From positions 1 through 22,215 of the forward strand of contig JADGJA010000344.1 in assembly GCA_027596035.1 (NCBI GenBank): DNA of 22,215 nt. Reading direction: 5' to 3'. The first letter of the stretch is position 1; every line of letters begins with the position of its first letter. Below the pieces are notes generated by a model. That model worked only from the letters and a program-made list of their open reading frames with translations. It made no database searches and was not told the origin of the DNA. The DNA comes from Thoreauomyces humboldtii. Its lineage: Eukaryota > Chytridiomycota > Chytridiomycetes > Spizellomycetales > Powellomycetaceae. Position numbers and translations under genes: made by a program. Positions 8,354 through 16,941 of this stretch are shown here, piece after piece.

Positions 8354-10462
8354 TCATCCGGCACATTGTTTCTTTTCCCCACCCGAAAACAAAGAGCGCA
8401 GCGACAGGAGGGTGCTCAGAACCATGACCACAACGCCGAACGTTATGCAGGCCAGCGGACCCGCCTTCTTCAAAGACAGCGTCGGACCCGACGCCAGCTT
8501 GATGTAGCACGCCGCGGGGAGGATGTACGCTAGAACAGTCGCTGCGAATCCACCCTACATGACAAAAAAATGATTTTTGTATAGCTAGATCCCAACCGCG
8601 AGAATATGGGCGATCAGAACGCACCGTGAGTTCCAGCAAGAATCCCAGATCGCACGTGGCGAGTGCTATTGCCATGGCCGACAACGAAAGTGCTGCGGTG
8701 ATGGCGACGTGGGTTCTAGTATCCACGAGGTGCATAACATCCTCGTGGGTGGACCCCTCCGAGGATGATGATGCGGGATGCGCCCAGATGTAGTTGTATA
8801 TCACTTCTCGACACACGAAGCATTCCAAGGGAAACGTGAGGAACATGTTGGCGCCGAAGCTGAGGCGAGCCACGTTGATCAATGCGTTGTCGATCGGAAA
8901 GTTGTTGAGGATGTTAGCTGGACGGGTGGAAAGAAGAATTAGAGTACGGTTGCGTAAAAACGAAGATACAATCAGCCGGTACCATGAGTCTTGTCCGTGA
9001 ACACTAGATAGCCGCCACAAGCCAAGATCAAACAAGATAGTAGCGACAAGCCCGTCGACAATCTCGTTACAACCGCAAAGCGGTCCATGGTGGGCTTCTT
9101 CAGTGACCCATATATGAGAAAGGTGTTGTGATGACATACAAACGCTGCAATGAAGGAGCGAGTGTCAGCCTTCAAGTGCTAGCGGGCCTTCTCCGTGCAA
9201 ACCTACCGAAACTTATCACGCCTATAGCTTGGAAAAAGCCAGGTCTAAGCACGCTGATGCTTTCCGCTGCTCCCTTATCGGCATCCGGAAGTGCCGGACC
9301 GGCGATCAAAACAGCGAAAACGATGAAAACGATCGCCGCCAGGGAAAGCGCGCTCGTCTTTGCCAGCGCCGTCACGTCTCTGAACATTGACAACGGCAAC
9401 GAGATGAATATGGTGCATAAAGTGATCATGATCCGTCGAGAGGAGATGATGGGGTAGATGATGGAATCGGAAGCAACGACGTGGGAGAGCACTAGTGGGA
9501 GCGTGTCACCGACAATGACGGCGTACGCTGCAAACGGAATCAAGGTCAGAAGATCCGATATCAATAACCTTGACTTTACAGCTTCCACTCACCACACATG
9601 GCTAAGCGCACAAGAAGCGAAGGAGAAATCTAGTTTGGTAAACAAGATGGATTTCGGACTGCGTCCTCTGCTCGATAGGTCGAAGCACCTTACCTCCATA
9701 TGCGAAGATGAACTGAAACACCGATATCGCCATGTAACCGCGTTTTCCGAAGCAATGCCAGACCAAGTCTTGATAGCTGTTCGTTCCGGACATCTTTGCG
9801 TCTCGGATCAAGAGGTTCACGGTCCAATCTACCCGATCGATGGCTCGAAAGGTGAGGAACGAGCACGGAGAGCACGGAGAGCACGGAGGCGTCTGCATCC
9901 TTTGCTGCATATATACCTACAACGAGGGTTAAGGCGAAGAGAAGCAGCACTCCTGAGACAAAGCCAGCTTTGAAGAAAGAGTATGGCAGGCCTGTTGATG
10001 CAAATCAGACAGAGGATTGGCTCGTGTGATCAAGCGTAAGAAGCGCCACTTCAAAACACAATACCAATAATCCCTGCGATCCAAAGATCAGCAAGTGATG
10101 CGACATACAGCAGGATCTCCGTGCCCCTTGTCAAACGCACCTGCTCCCACGATCGAATTCGTGAAATTGCTGGTCGCCTCAAAGATTGTGGAGACGTTGG
10201 TGGTCTCCCGCAGGTCGGTCAGCAGCTCCGCCGACGTCCCGGCACTATACGGATTGCCGGTGCTTCCGGTATCCAAGCCGAGCAGCTCGTGCTCCTCGTC
10301 GAAATCCACATCGAAGTCTCCCCAGCTCTCTCCTCCGGCGTCCGGTCGCGAGGGTGCTGTAAGCGGGAAGCTGTGGTGGTAGTTGGGGGAGGTTGACAAG
10401 GTTTCTCCTATTGGACTTTTTCTGGCCGGACTGTTGATGCTCCCTGAGCTTTTGACTGACAT
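8354..10462 (-). CDS. AVT/SLC38-type amino acid transporter
   Basis: A secondary transporter of the amino acid/auxin permease family, expected to move neutral amino acids, in fungi usually across the vacuolar membrane. Exons (minus): 10141-10462, 10065-10073, 9917-9991, 9694-9828, 9207-9527, 8983-9144, 8625-8917, 8354-8554; all phases agree and give 505 residues. The family's opening motif is clear: TSNFTNSIVGAGIIGLPYSF in TM1, then MSGTNSYQDL, YGAYAVIVGDTLPLVL, VISFAFVCHHNTFLIYGSLK and FPIDNALINVARLSFGANMF. About ten to eleven membrane segments follow a ~110-residue hydrophilic N-terminus. That N-terminus carries DEEHELLGLD, which fits an acidic dileucine sorting signal. The 9-nt exon encodes Ile-Ile-Gly inside TM1. 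The frame is open upstream to an ATG at 10690, but that part reads poorly as protein, so I took ATG 10462. The 3' end is convergent with the nuclease-like gene. Confidence 0.9.
9862..9888 (+). repeat. 3 x 9-bp tandem repeat in a transporter intron
   Basis: Unit AGCACGGAG repeated three times without mismatch, inside the intron 9829-9916 of the transporter gene. Short and probably neutral. Confidence 0.8.
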
Positions 10463-11102
10463 GGCGAGTGAACTTTCACTGCACCCCTGTACTATCCCAC
10501 TAATGAACTTCTTTGAGCGATGGATGGATCCGCAATGCTTGGTGATGGCCGCAGCATTCTGCCAGACATTCATACTAAAGGCGACGTGATGTGGCGCAGC
10601 CTCTGATGACATTCCTAGCAGAGCCCTGGCAGAGCTGCTCTCCGTCGCCATGTCACTTGCAGTGCTGCGAGGAGCTACAACGTACGACATCGATCCTGGA
10701 CCAAGATGCCGATGACTACTGTATGCTCATAAAATATTATGAATCAACTAGACGAAGGGAAGAGGAAGAGGGAGGAAGAGGTAGGAGAGCAAGGGATTCC
10801 GACAGGAGCAAAGATCAGGGTTTCCCACCGTTGCCTCCCGCTGTTCCTTTGTGCCCACGCCCGCAGCTTCTCCTTCTGATATTTCATTCTTTTCTCTCGA
10901 TCACCTGAACGAGGAATGATTTGTGATCTGATTTTTTAGTACATCTACCGGCATTGTTAGCGCGCAGTCCTTGGACAGCGAGCGTGACGCCTCTGACGGC
11001 TTCGGTTGCCCCCCCAGCGAAGAGTCACATTTCCCACGTTTCCAGTGCAAAGAAGACGGAACCGTAGCCCGCACCTTCCCGACACGATCTCTTTCGCGCG
11101 TG
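10463..11102. promoter_or_regulatory. divergent promoter interval, transporter / TRAPPC6
   Basis: Separates the start of the transporter (-) from the start of the TRAPP subunit (+). On the minus strand the stretch around 10750-10800 is strongly CT-rich, as is common upstream of fungal start codons. The frame of the transporter stays open to 10690 and the frame of the TRAPP gene stays open back to about 10971 with no ATG. No specific factor site can be supported. Confidence 0.4.
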
Positions 11103-11947
11103 ATGGCAACCGCAGTGCTAGGACAGGACGACCGACGGCTGCTCGCAGAGTCCAGCCTGGACTTTCTTATCGTCGAGATGGTCGACCTCATGCACCGATC
11201 CCCCTCCGACACGGACACCACCGAGACGGACAAGGAGGCCGCGTACTTCAAGCTGGAGACTCTGGGGTATCAGGTCGGCATGGCTCTGGTAGAGAGGTAC
11301 TTGGCCGTCTTTTGGTCGTTCAGTCGGCAGTGTTCGGGTCGCATTGACGCGGCGATGGTTTGAAAAAGGTTGACAAAGGACCGACCGCGTTTCCTCGACA
11401 ACCTCGACGTCGTCAAGTTCATATGCAAGGATTTCTGGATCGCTCTGTTCAAGAAGCAGATCGACAACTTGAAGACGAATCACAGAGTGAGGCGACCGTC
11501 AACGCTCGAACAGTGTGGAACCTCAGGCAAACGTATTCGTTGACCTTTCAAGCGTGTTCCATCGTCCAGGGCGTGTATGTTCTCACGGACAACAACTTTC
11601 GCTGGTTTTCTCGGATGTCGGGGGACGGAGCCAACGCTGAGATCAGTCGACAAGCCTACGCCGTGAGTTGTGGCTCTCCCGCTTCCCCTCCCGTCGCCTG
11701 AGGGCATGAAATGCATCACGTCTCTGATCCACGCGGGCGTCTGGATCATCAGCATCTCGCCTTCCCATGCGGGCTGATCAGAGGAGCACTTGGAAACCTG
11801 GGAGTATCGACGGTGGTCATCGGAGAGGTCTCCACGGTTCCACAATGTAAGGCTATCTCGTCGTGCCTCCCTTTCATCCGACTCACCCCCCGGCTGACCC
11901 CGTCGCTTCCATCAGGTACATTTCAGATCAAAATTAACAAGCCATGA
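11103..11947 (+). CDS. trs33: TRAPP complex subunit Trs33 / TRAPPC6
   Basis: A Bet3-family subunit of the TRAPP complexes, guanine-nucleotide exchange factors for Ypt1/Rab1 in ER-Golgi and Golgi traffic. Exons: 11103-11296, 11369-11486, 11570-11662, 11753-11846, 11916-11947, giving 176 residues, a little over the 158 of the human protein because of a longer N-terminus. The family core is unmistakable: [80 protein letters not shown] and [18 protein letters not shown] at the end. Introns are 72, 83, 90 and 69 nt, all GT-AG and phase-consistent. The start was set at the only upstream in-frame ATG, with G at -3 and +4. Expected in the cytosol and at Golgi membranes. Confidence 0.95.
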
Positions 11948-12416
11948 GCCACTTCTCTAGGTGATTTGGCATGATTCATCTCTCAATGGGTTCCTTCGTT
12001 CAAAGTGCAGGCGCTCCGAAGGCGGCGGTGGGATGAGTGTTTCCAGGGGATCCCTAGTCAAGGGAGCTAGAACTTTGAGACTCTGCCATGCGACACGAAA
12101 GGTCTCGTAGGACGCTACTGCTGGTGATATGGCAAGCCCATCAGCCGATTCGCCATCTTCATCATGGCCCAGTCGCGCTGCGGACGCCCTGCCATTTTCA
12201 TTCGCGCTTTGGCCATCACGCGCGGTGTGGGTCCGTCCGGACAATACCATGGTTGGAGGCTATCAAAGTATTCGAACGCAACACTAGCGTTATTGGATTC
12301 CAAGCATCGTGCTTGCAGTAACCGTCCAGTGACAGTGGTGTATCTTTATTGTACGAAGCGAACGAGTTGTCAAAGGAGAAAAAGTAGGTGGCCGGACCCA
12401 ACCTCACATCTCCAAT
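11948..12416. other. convergent interval with one doubtful small ORF
   Basis: Holds the 3' untranslated regions of the TRAPP subunit (+) and the PPR gene (-). The only protein-like frame is the small minus-strand ORF at 12115-12303, listed separately. Confidence 0.5.
12115..12303 (-). CDS. possible small ORF, hypothetical
   Basis: 62 codons, ATG to TAG, ending in MKMANRLMGLPYHQQ. It reads FEYFDSLQPWYCPDGPTPRV and is Met-, Arg- and Lys-rich in the second half, with a protein-like composition that the overlapping frames lack. It begins 113 bp downstream of the stop codon of the PPR gene on the same strand, so it could be a separate small gene, part of that gene's 3' untranslated region, or chance. 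I recognise no family. Confidence 0.25.
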   Translation of the reverse strand: MESNNASVAFEYFDSLQPWYCPDGPTPRVMAKARMKMAGRPQRDWAMMKMANRLMGLPYHQQ

Positions 12417-15122
12417 TCAAGAACAGCTTCCATCAAACGCCCGCAACAGCTCAGCGGTCACGATGTCGGGATAGACGGTCCTGAGCTCGACGAGCAGCGA
12501 CCGGATGGTAGCGATGTGGCCCGAGCGATGCGTCCTAGTCAGTTCTCTCACGAGAGGCAAGACGCCAGCCTTGCAGAAGGAGTGCAGGGCCACGTCAGGC
12601 GGCACGGGAGCCAACTTGAGATCCGCGGCCAGCCTCATGCTCCTTATGCAGTGGTCGAAGGAGACTTTGACGGGTGTCCGTCGTCGGGTATCGTGTGTCT
12701 CCTGTGTCGACGGTACCAATGGTCGTCCTGCTTCCTCCCTTGGGACCACCACCGCCTGTGCGCCTGTACTGCTGGTGGCGAGACGTTGCAGGACCTGCAG
12801 GGCCATCCTCGATACCTCCTCAATGGCGCCGTGGGGTACCACCTCCGTCACCATAAGGTCCCAGCCACGTATGTTGAGGACCAGTCCTCGCTCCAGCAGC
12901 TCCGCCGCTTCGTCGGTGATGCGACGTACCCAGTTCCATCCTTCCTCCGTCTCGGGACCTCCGGCCTGTCTGACCTCCTCGATACATGTCCGCACGAACT
13001 GGGAGAATAGATGATTGTCGATCTCGACCAGCGGGGGTACGTGATGTGAGACACCGAGCTCGCCGTCCGGTCCGTCGAGACATCCAGTGCCAGGAGGGGT
13101 TTCCAGGTTCCCCTTTGCGGGGTCGTCTGGTTGATCGTCGGTGTTCCCCTGTCGTATCCGATCCCACATGGCAAGCACCGTGTCACGAGCGTTCGCACGT
13201 CCGAAAGCGTACATGAGAGCCGTCCAGGTCTTCATGTCCGGCTCGATGCCCCTGGCGATCATATCTCCCACCAGACCCTCGACCTCGGACGCTGGTGCGC
13301 GGAGTTTTCCAAGCATGGTGGCGAGGGCGCAGAAGACGTGATTGTTGGGTTCCAGACCTCCCCGGATCATGTCCGAATAGAGACGGAGAGCTCCGTCCTT
13401 GTTGCCCGACTGCATGTGGCCTTTGATCATGGCGACGGTCGTGTAGACGTCGGGCGAGATGCCGGCTTCCACCATGTGGTGAAGGAGCCATAAGGCGTCC
13501 TGCATCTGGTCGGCGCATACCAGCTCGAGGGTCAGGACGTTGTAGACGTGCTGGGTGGCCGATGAGGTGCGGACCCGTTTGCGTTTCTTCTTCGTCTTCC
13601 CGGACGCTGCATCTTGACCGGAAGTGGATGGAGGTGCGTCTCCGATAATGGAGTGCATCTCCTGGAGCATGCGACGTGCAGCATCAAAGTCCTGCGCCTT
13701 TGCGTAAGCGTTGACGAGGACGCAGAAGACGGGTGTGTCAGGCTTCAGTTCCGCGGCCAGGAGCTGTCTGAACCACCTTTCGGTGTTCGCCACGTCCCCT
13801 CCCCTGGCGTAGACGTGCATCGCGGTGGTGTACACCTCCAGGTCCGGGGTTCCGTCGTGTCGGACGATTTCGGAGAAACACGTTTCCACGGCTCCGGCGT
13901 TCCCGGCCCGCGCGAAGCAGGCCATCAAGTTTGTCAAGGTCTCGATGGCTGGAGCGTGCCCGGCGAAGAGCATCGACTCGTACCACATGAGTGCAATGTC
14001 TGGGTCCTCGTTCGAGCCGCACGAGTAGGCATTGATGAACATCTCGTAAAGGATGCGATCTGGTATCATCTCCTCCGCGAGGAGATTGGAAAAGTGGTCG
14101 ATGGCCTTCTGAGGTTGACCAAAGGCAAAGCAGCAGTTGATGAAGGTGGTCCGCAAGGCCAGCGTCAGTTTTCCCTGCATCCCGCACTCGGCCTCGAGGT
14201 ACGCAAAGTCTTCCAGCGTCCCGTTCCGCGGACATGAGGCCAGCAGAGCGACGAGGGAGGCGTGACGGAGACTCCGTAGCCCGTCGTTCCGTGACCGATA
14301 AGTTTCCATCGCCTCGACAAACAGTTCCGCCCCCAGTAATGCGCGAATAAGATGCTCCCATGACGACCCAGATACGCTGACACCGCGGTCCTTGACAATG
14401 CGATGGCTGGACAGCGCTTCGTGCACTTTTCCTTTTCTGGCCTTGAGGTACACGGCAAAGCTGAGGAATTCCGTGGTGTCTCGCAAGGCGAGAGGAAGAG
14501 TTTCGAGACGCCCAAGCGCTAGCTCCCAGTCAGCCTTGATGAGCTCCTGAAACACCGCTATACTGAACGCTATCCACTCGGAGGACACCTCGCCGGAAGA
14601 AGCTCGTGAGTGGGAGTCGAGGAGATCCAGCAAAGTAGGTGCCGATGGATGGTGCCCACTCTCGATCATTTCTTGGAAGAAGGACCGGGCTCGAGCGAAA
14701 TCCTTGGCGGCCAGGAATGCGAGCACGATTCCGTATGTCGGAGACGGAGATGCGTGGGGTCGACGTGATTCGATGGTATCATCCGAAAGGCTTTTGGTGC
14801 TGGTAGTGGCCTGGGGGTATCGTGGAGGTGGATATGAACGCTGGGATTCCAGAGCGGCGGACGCATACCGGCGGGACCTCCGCGGTATTGGTAGCAAGGA
14901 CGGCTGCGGACTGTGACGACGGGGTCCTTGGTGCAAGCACCGTGACGAGCCGAGGAACGAAAAGAGTATCCTAGCAGCTTGACCCAGTTCCGAGCGGACA
15001 GAAAGTCTCAGGGCTGCCCTGTGGGAAGGGGCTGCTTTGACGAATGCCGTTTCGGTGGTTGTAGATCCCCCGAGGAGACATTGTTGCAGCACTCTTTTTG
15101 AGCGCGGCATAGTCATTCTCAT
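12417..15122 (-). CDS. pentatricopeptide repeat protein, probably mitochondrial
   Basis: Pentatricopeptide repeat proteins bind organellar RNA and act in its processing, stability or translation. This is a single uninterrupted frame, unusual here, of 901 residues from the ATG at 15122. The first ~90 residues are rich in Arg, Ser and Leu with almost no acidic residues, fitting a mitochondrial targeting sequence. PPR-like helical pairs appear near residues 130-170, then as a run from about 325 to 475 (for example MHVYARGGDVANTERWFRQL, VFCVLVNAYAKAQDFDAARR) and again from about 525 to 660 (LYSDMIRGGLEPNNHVFCAL, MKTWTALMYAFGRANARDTV). A Lys/Arg-rich insert (GKTKKKRKRVR) near 509-518 interrupts the array. 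The frame is open to an ATG at 15347, but that would run into the SURF1 promoter; ATGs at 15122, 15116 and 15110 are all possible starts. The C-terminal ~200 residues show no clear repeat. Confidence 0.88.
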   Translation of the reverse strand: MRMTMPRSKRVLQQCLLGGSTTTETAFVKAAPSHRAALRLSVRSELGQAARILFSFLGSSRCLHQGPRRHSPQPSLLPIPRRSRRYASAALESQRSYPPPRYPQATTSTKSLSDDTIESRRPHASPSPTYGIVLAFLAAKDFARARSFFQEMIESGHHPSAPTLLDLLDSHSRASSGEVSSEWIAFSIAVFQELIKADWELALGRLETLPLALRDTTEFLSFAVYLKARKGKVHEALSSHRIVKDRGVSVSGSSWEHLIRALLGAELFVEAMETYRSRNDGLRSLRHASLVALLASCPRNGTLEDFAYLEAECGMQGKLTLALRTTFINCCFAFGQPQKAIDHFSNLLAEEMIPDRILYEMFINAYSCGSNEDPDIALMWYESMLFAGHAPAIETLTNLMACFARAGNAGAVETCFSEIVRHDGTPDLEVYTTAMHVYARGGDVANTERWFRQLLAAELKPDTPVFCVLVNAYAKAQDFDAARRMLQEMHSIIGDAPPSTSGQDAASGKTKKKRKRVRTSSATQHVYNVLTLELVCADQMQDALWLLHHMVEAGISPDVYTTVAMIKGHMQSGNKDGALRLYSDMIRGGLEPNNHVFCALATMLGKLRAPASEVEGLVGDMIARGIEPDMKTWTALMYAFGRANARDTVLAMWDRIRQGNTDDQPDDPAKGNLETPPGTGCLDGPDGELGVSHHVPPLVEIDNHLFSQFVRTCIEEVRQAGGPETEEGWNWVRRITDEAAELLERGLVLNIRGWDLMVTEVVPHGAIEEVSRMALQVLQRLATSSTGAQAVVVPREEAGRPLVPSTQETHDTRRRTPVKVSFDHCIRSMRLAADLKLAPVPPDVALHSFCKAGVLPLVRELTRTHRSGHIATIRSLLVELRTVYPDIVTAELLRAFDGSCS

Positions 15123-15386
15123 CCGTACTTTCTCTGCTCGTCCCGATCCTGCTGATGGTGCGGCGTCATGCGGGGGGGAACCTAGCTTCGTACTGTAAGG
15201 GAATGTAAGGGTACGCTCGAATGTCGTAGAGACCGACCGTCGTCGTCGTCTCTCTTGCTTTGGCTCCGCGACGACAAAAACGCTCGGATGTGTCCAGATC
15301 CATCGGACACGCTCCATTCCTCGAAAAGTCCCAAGGATGACCCGCATAGCAAACTGAACATTAGCGCAACGAGCAACTTGAGCAAC
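15123..15386. promoter_or_regulatory. short bidirectional promoter, PPR gene / SURF1
   Basis: 264 bp between the chosen start of the PPR gene (-) and the ATG of SURF1 (+). It must hold both core promoters unless transcripts overlap. It contains no clear TATA box and no recognisable factor site that I can support. Confidence 0.5.
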
Positions 15387-16671
15387 ATGTCACTGAGAAG
15401 CGGTTCTTTCGGCAGGCTCGCCAAGACGGGTAGGTGCGGTGCTGTCCTCTCTCGTTGATGTCAGTCTCAAAGAAGGCCGTTAGCAGACCCGCCTAACAGC
15501 ATAACGTCTTTCGCAGCCCTCGCGCGACCACACACAACCGTCCCAACAACCGCATACCGCGTTTCTCTATCATCCGCCCGCTTCAACTCCTCATCATCGA
15601 CCTTCTCCTCTTCTTCCTCTTCCTCGTCCTCCTCGAACGGCCCCTCCAGCACCACCTCAGCGCTAGGAGGTTGGCTGTGGGCAGTCCCGGCCGCGACCTT
15701 CTGTCTAGGATGCTGGCAGGTATACCGACTCCAATGGAAGCTGAGTCTGATCGAGAAAGCCGAGCAGAGGTTACATCTCGCTCCCGAGGTCCTTCCACCG
15801 ACAGCCAGGTGAGCGGTACTGTCCGGCCCCGTCCAACGAAAAAAGAACCGAATGCAAAAGCCGAAAACCAATCCTCGACCGTTTTCTCACGCGCGCCCCC
15901 GCAGCCTCACATCGAGTCCGGAAAACGAATACCTTCGGATACGGGTGTCTGGCACGTTCCGTCACGACCGCGAGATGCTCCTCGGTCCTCGCACCCGGAA
16001 CGATCAGGCCCAGAAGGGGGGAGGACTGATCGGCGGCGGATCCGCGGTAGGGTTCTTCGTCATCACGCCGTTCCAGCGTTCCGACGACGGGACCGTCATC
16101 CTCGTCAACCGGGGCTGGATACCGAGGGAGATGCGAGACAAACGGTCGAGGGAACGAGGGCTGGTGGAGGGTGTTGTTGAGATCGAGGCACTGATGCGGA
16201 CGGCCGAGAAGGGCGGCGTCATGATGTTGGACAACAAACCGGAGAAGAACGAGTGGTATTGGTTGGATATGCTCGGGATGACAGAGTTCGGTGGTGCGAA
16301 GCCTATATTGGTGGAGATGATCGGAGGTGAGCTCCTCGAAGAGACTGCACGGAACCCGGTTGGTTTGCGAGAAACGCATTGGATGCTCAAGCTTGCGTTC
16401 CTTGTTCTTCCCTTTCTTACCAGACTCTGAGATCAACTCCCGGAATTCGGGGCAGGGGTTCCCTATCGCTCGTAACGCTTACATCAACTTTCGAAACACG
16501 CATGTACAGTACGCCATCACTTGGTCAGTCGAACCTCGCACCTTGCTTAACTCATTGGCCCCGGTCGCTCACTCCTCTGGCACCCCTTGTAGGTATGGAC
16601 TATGCTTGGCTTCGACGGCGATCATATGGCGAAGCAAGAAGGGGATGAGCCGGAGTTACGGACCGCGGTGA
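15387..16671 (+). CDS. shy1: SURF1/Shy1 cytochrome c oxidase assembly protein
   Basis: SURF1/Shy1 acts in the mitochondrial inner membrane in assembly of cytochrome c oxidase around the Cox1 subunit. Exons: 15387-15429, 15517-15808, 15905-16326, 16424-16523, 16593-16671; the sum is 312 codons including the stop, 311 residues. N-terminus: basic and Ser/Thr-rich with no acidic residue, i.e. a presequence, followed by a poly-Ser run (about residues 39-60). First membrane segment about 64-82 (LWAVPAATFCLGCWQVYRLQ-W), then EYLRIRVSGTFRHDREMLLG, GFFVITPFQRSDDGTVILVN followed by RGWIP, and ARNAYINFRNTHVQYAITW leading into a second membrane segment near the C-terminus. Two membrane segments around an intermembrane-space domain is the family layout. 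Introns are 87, 96, 97 and 69 nt. Divergent from the PPR gene. Confidence 0.95.
15565..15655 (+). repeat. TCC/TCT-rich microsatellite coding for poly-Ser
   Basis: Imperfect TCx trinucleotide run within exon 2 of SURF1, encoding the Ser-rich linker between the presequence and first membrane segment. Likely length-variable among strains. Confidence 0.6.
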
Positions 16672-16941
16672 CCTACACCACGTTCAGCCTTGTACAAACA
16701 TATCCTCATCCCTAAATAATAAGCACCGCTGGGTCAAAAGTTACCCCTGGCTGGTAGTTCGCTTTCAAATCGAGGACAACGGGGACCACGAAATGAGCAA
16801 GGTTAACGGTGATGCAGCATTGGAGGACAGGGCTCTAGGACGTAATGTAGTAAATCTATCAAGCGTTTCCCTAGCCGACGAGGCCTGCCTCATTCTTGAA
16901 AAGGGGAAACCCCAAACCCCCAACCGCAAGCCGAGTTGGGA

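Noticed and set aside
10463..10690. N-terminal extension of the transporter to ATG 10690
   Set aside because: The frame is open but the composition looks non-coding and the ATG at 10462 starts the hydrophilic tail typical of the family; not excluded.
15123..15347. Upstream extension of the PPR frame to ATG 15347
   Set aside because: It would place coding sequence across the SURF1 promoter and precede a good presequence starting at 15122-15110.
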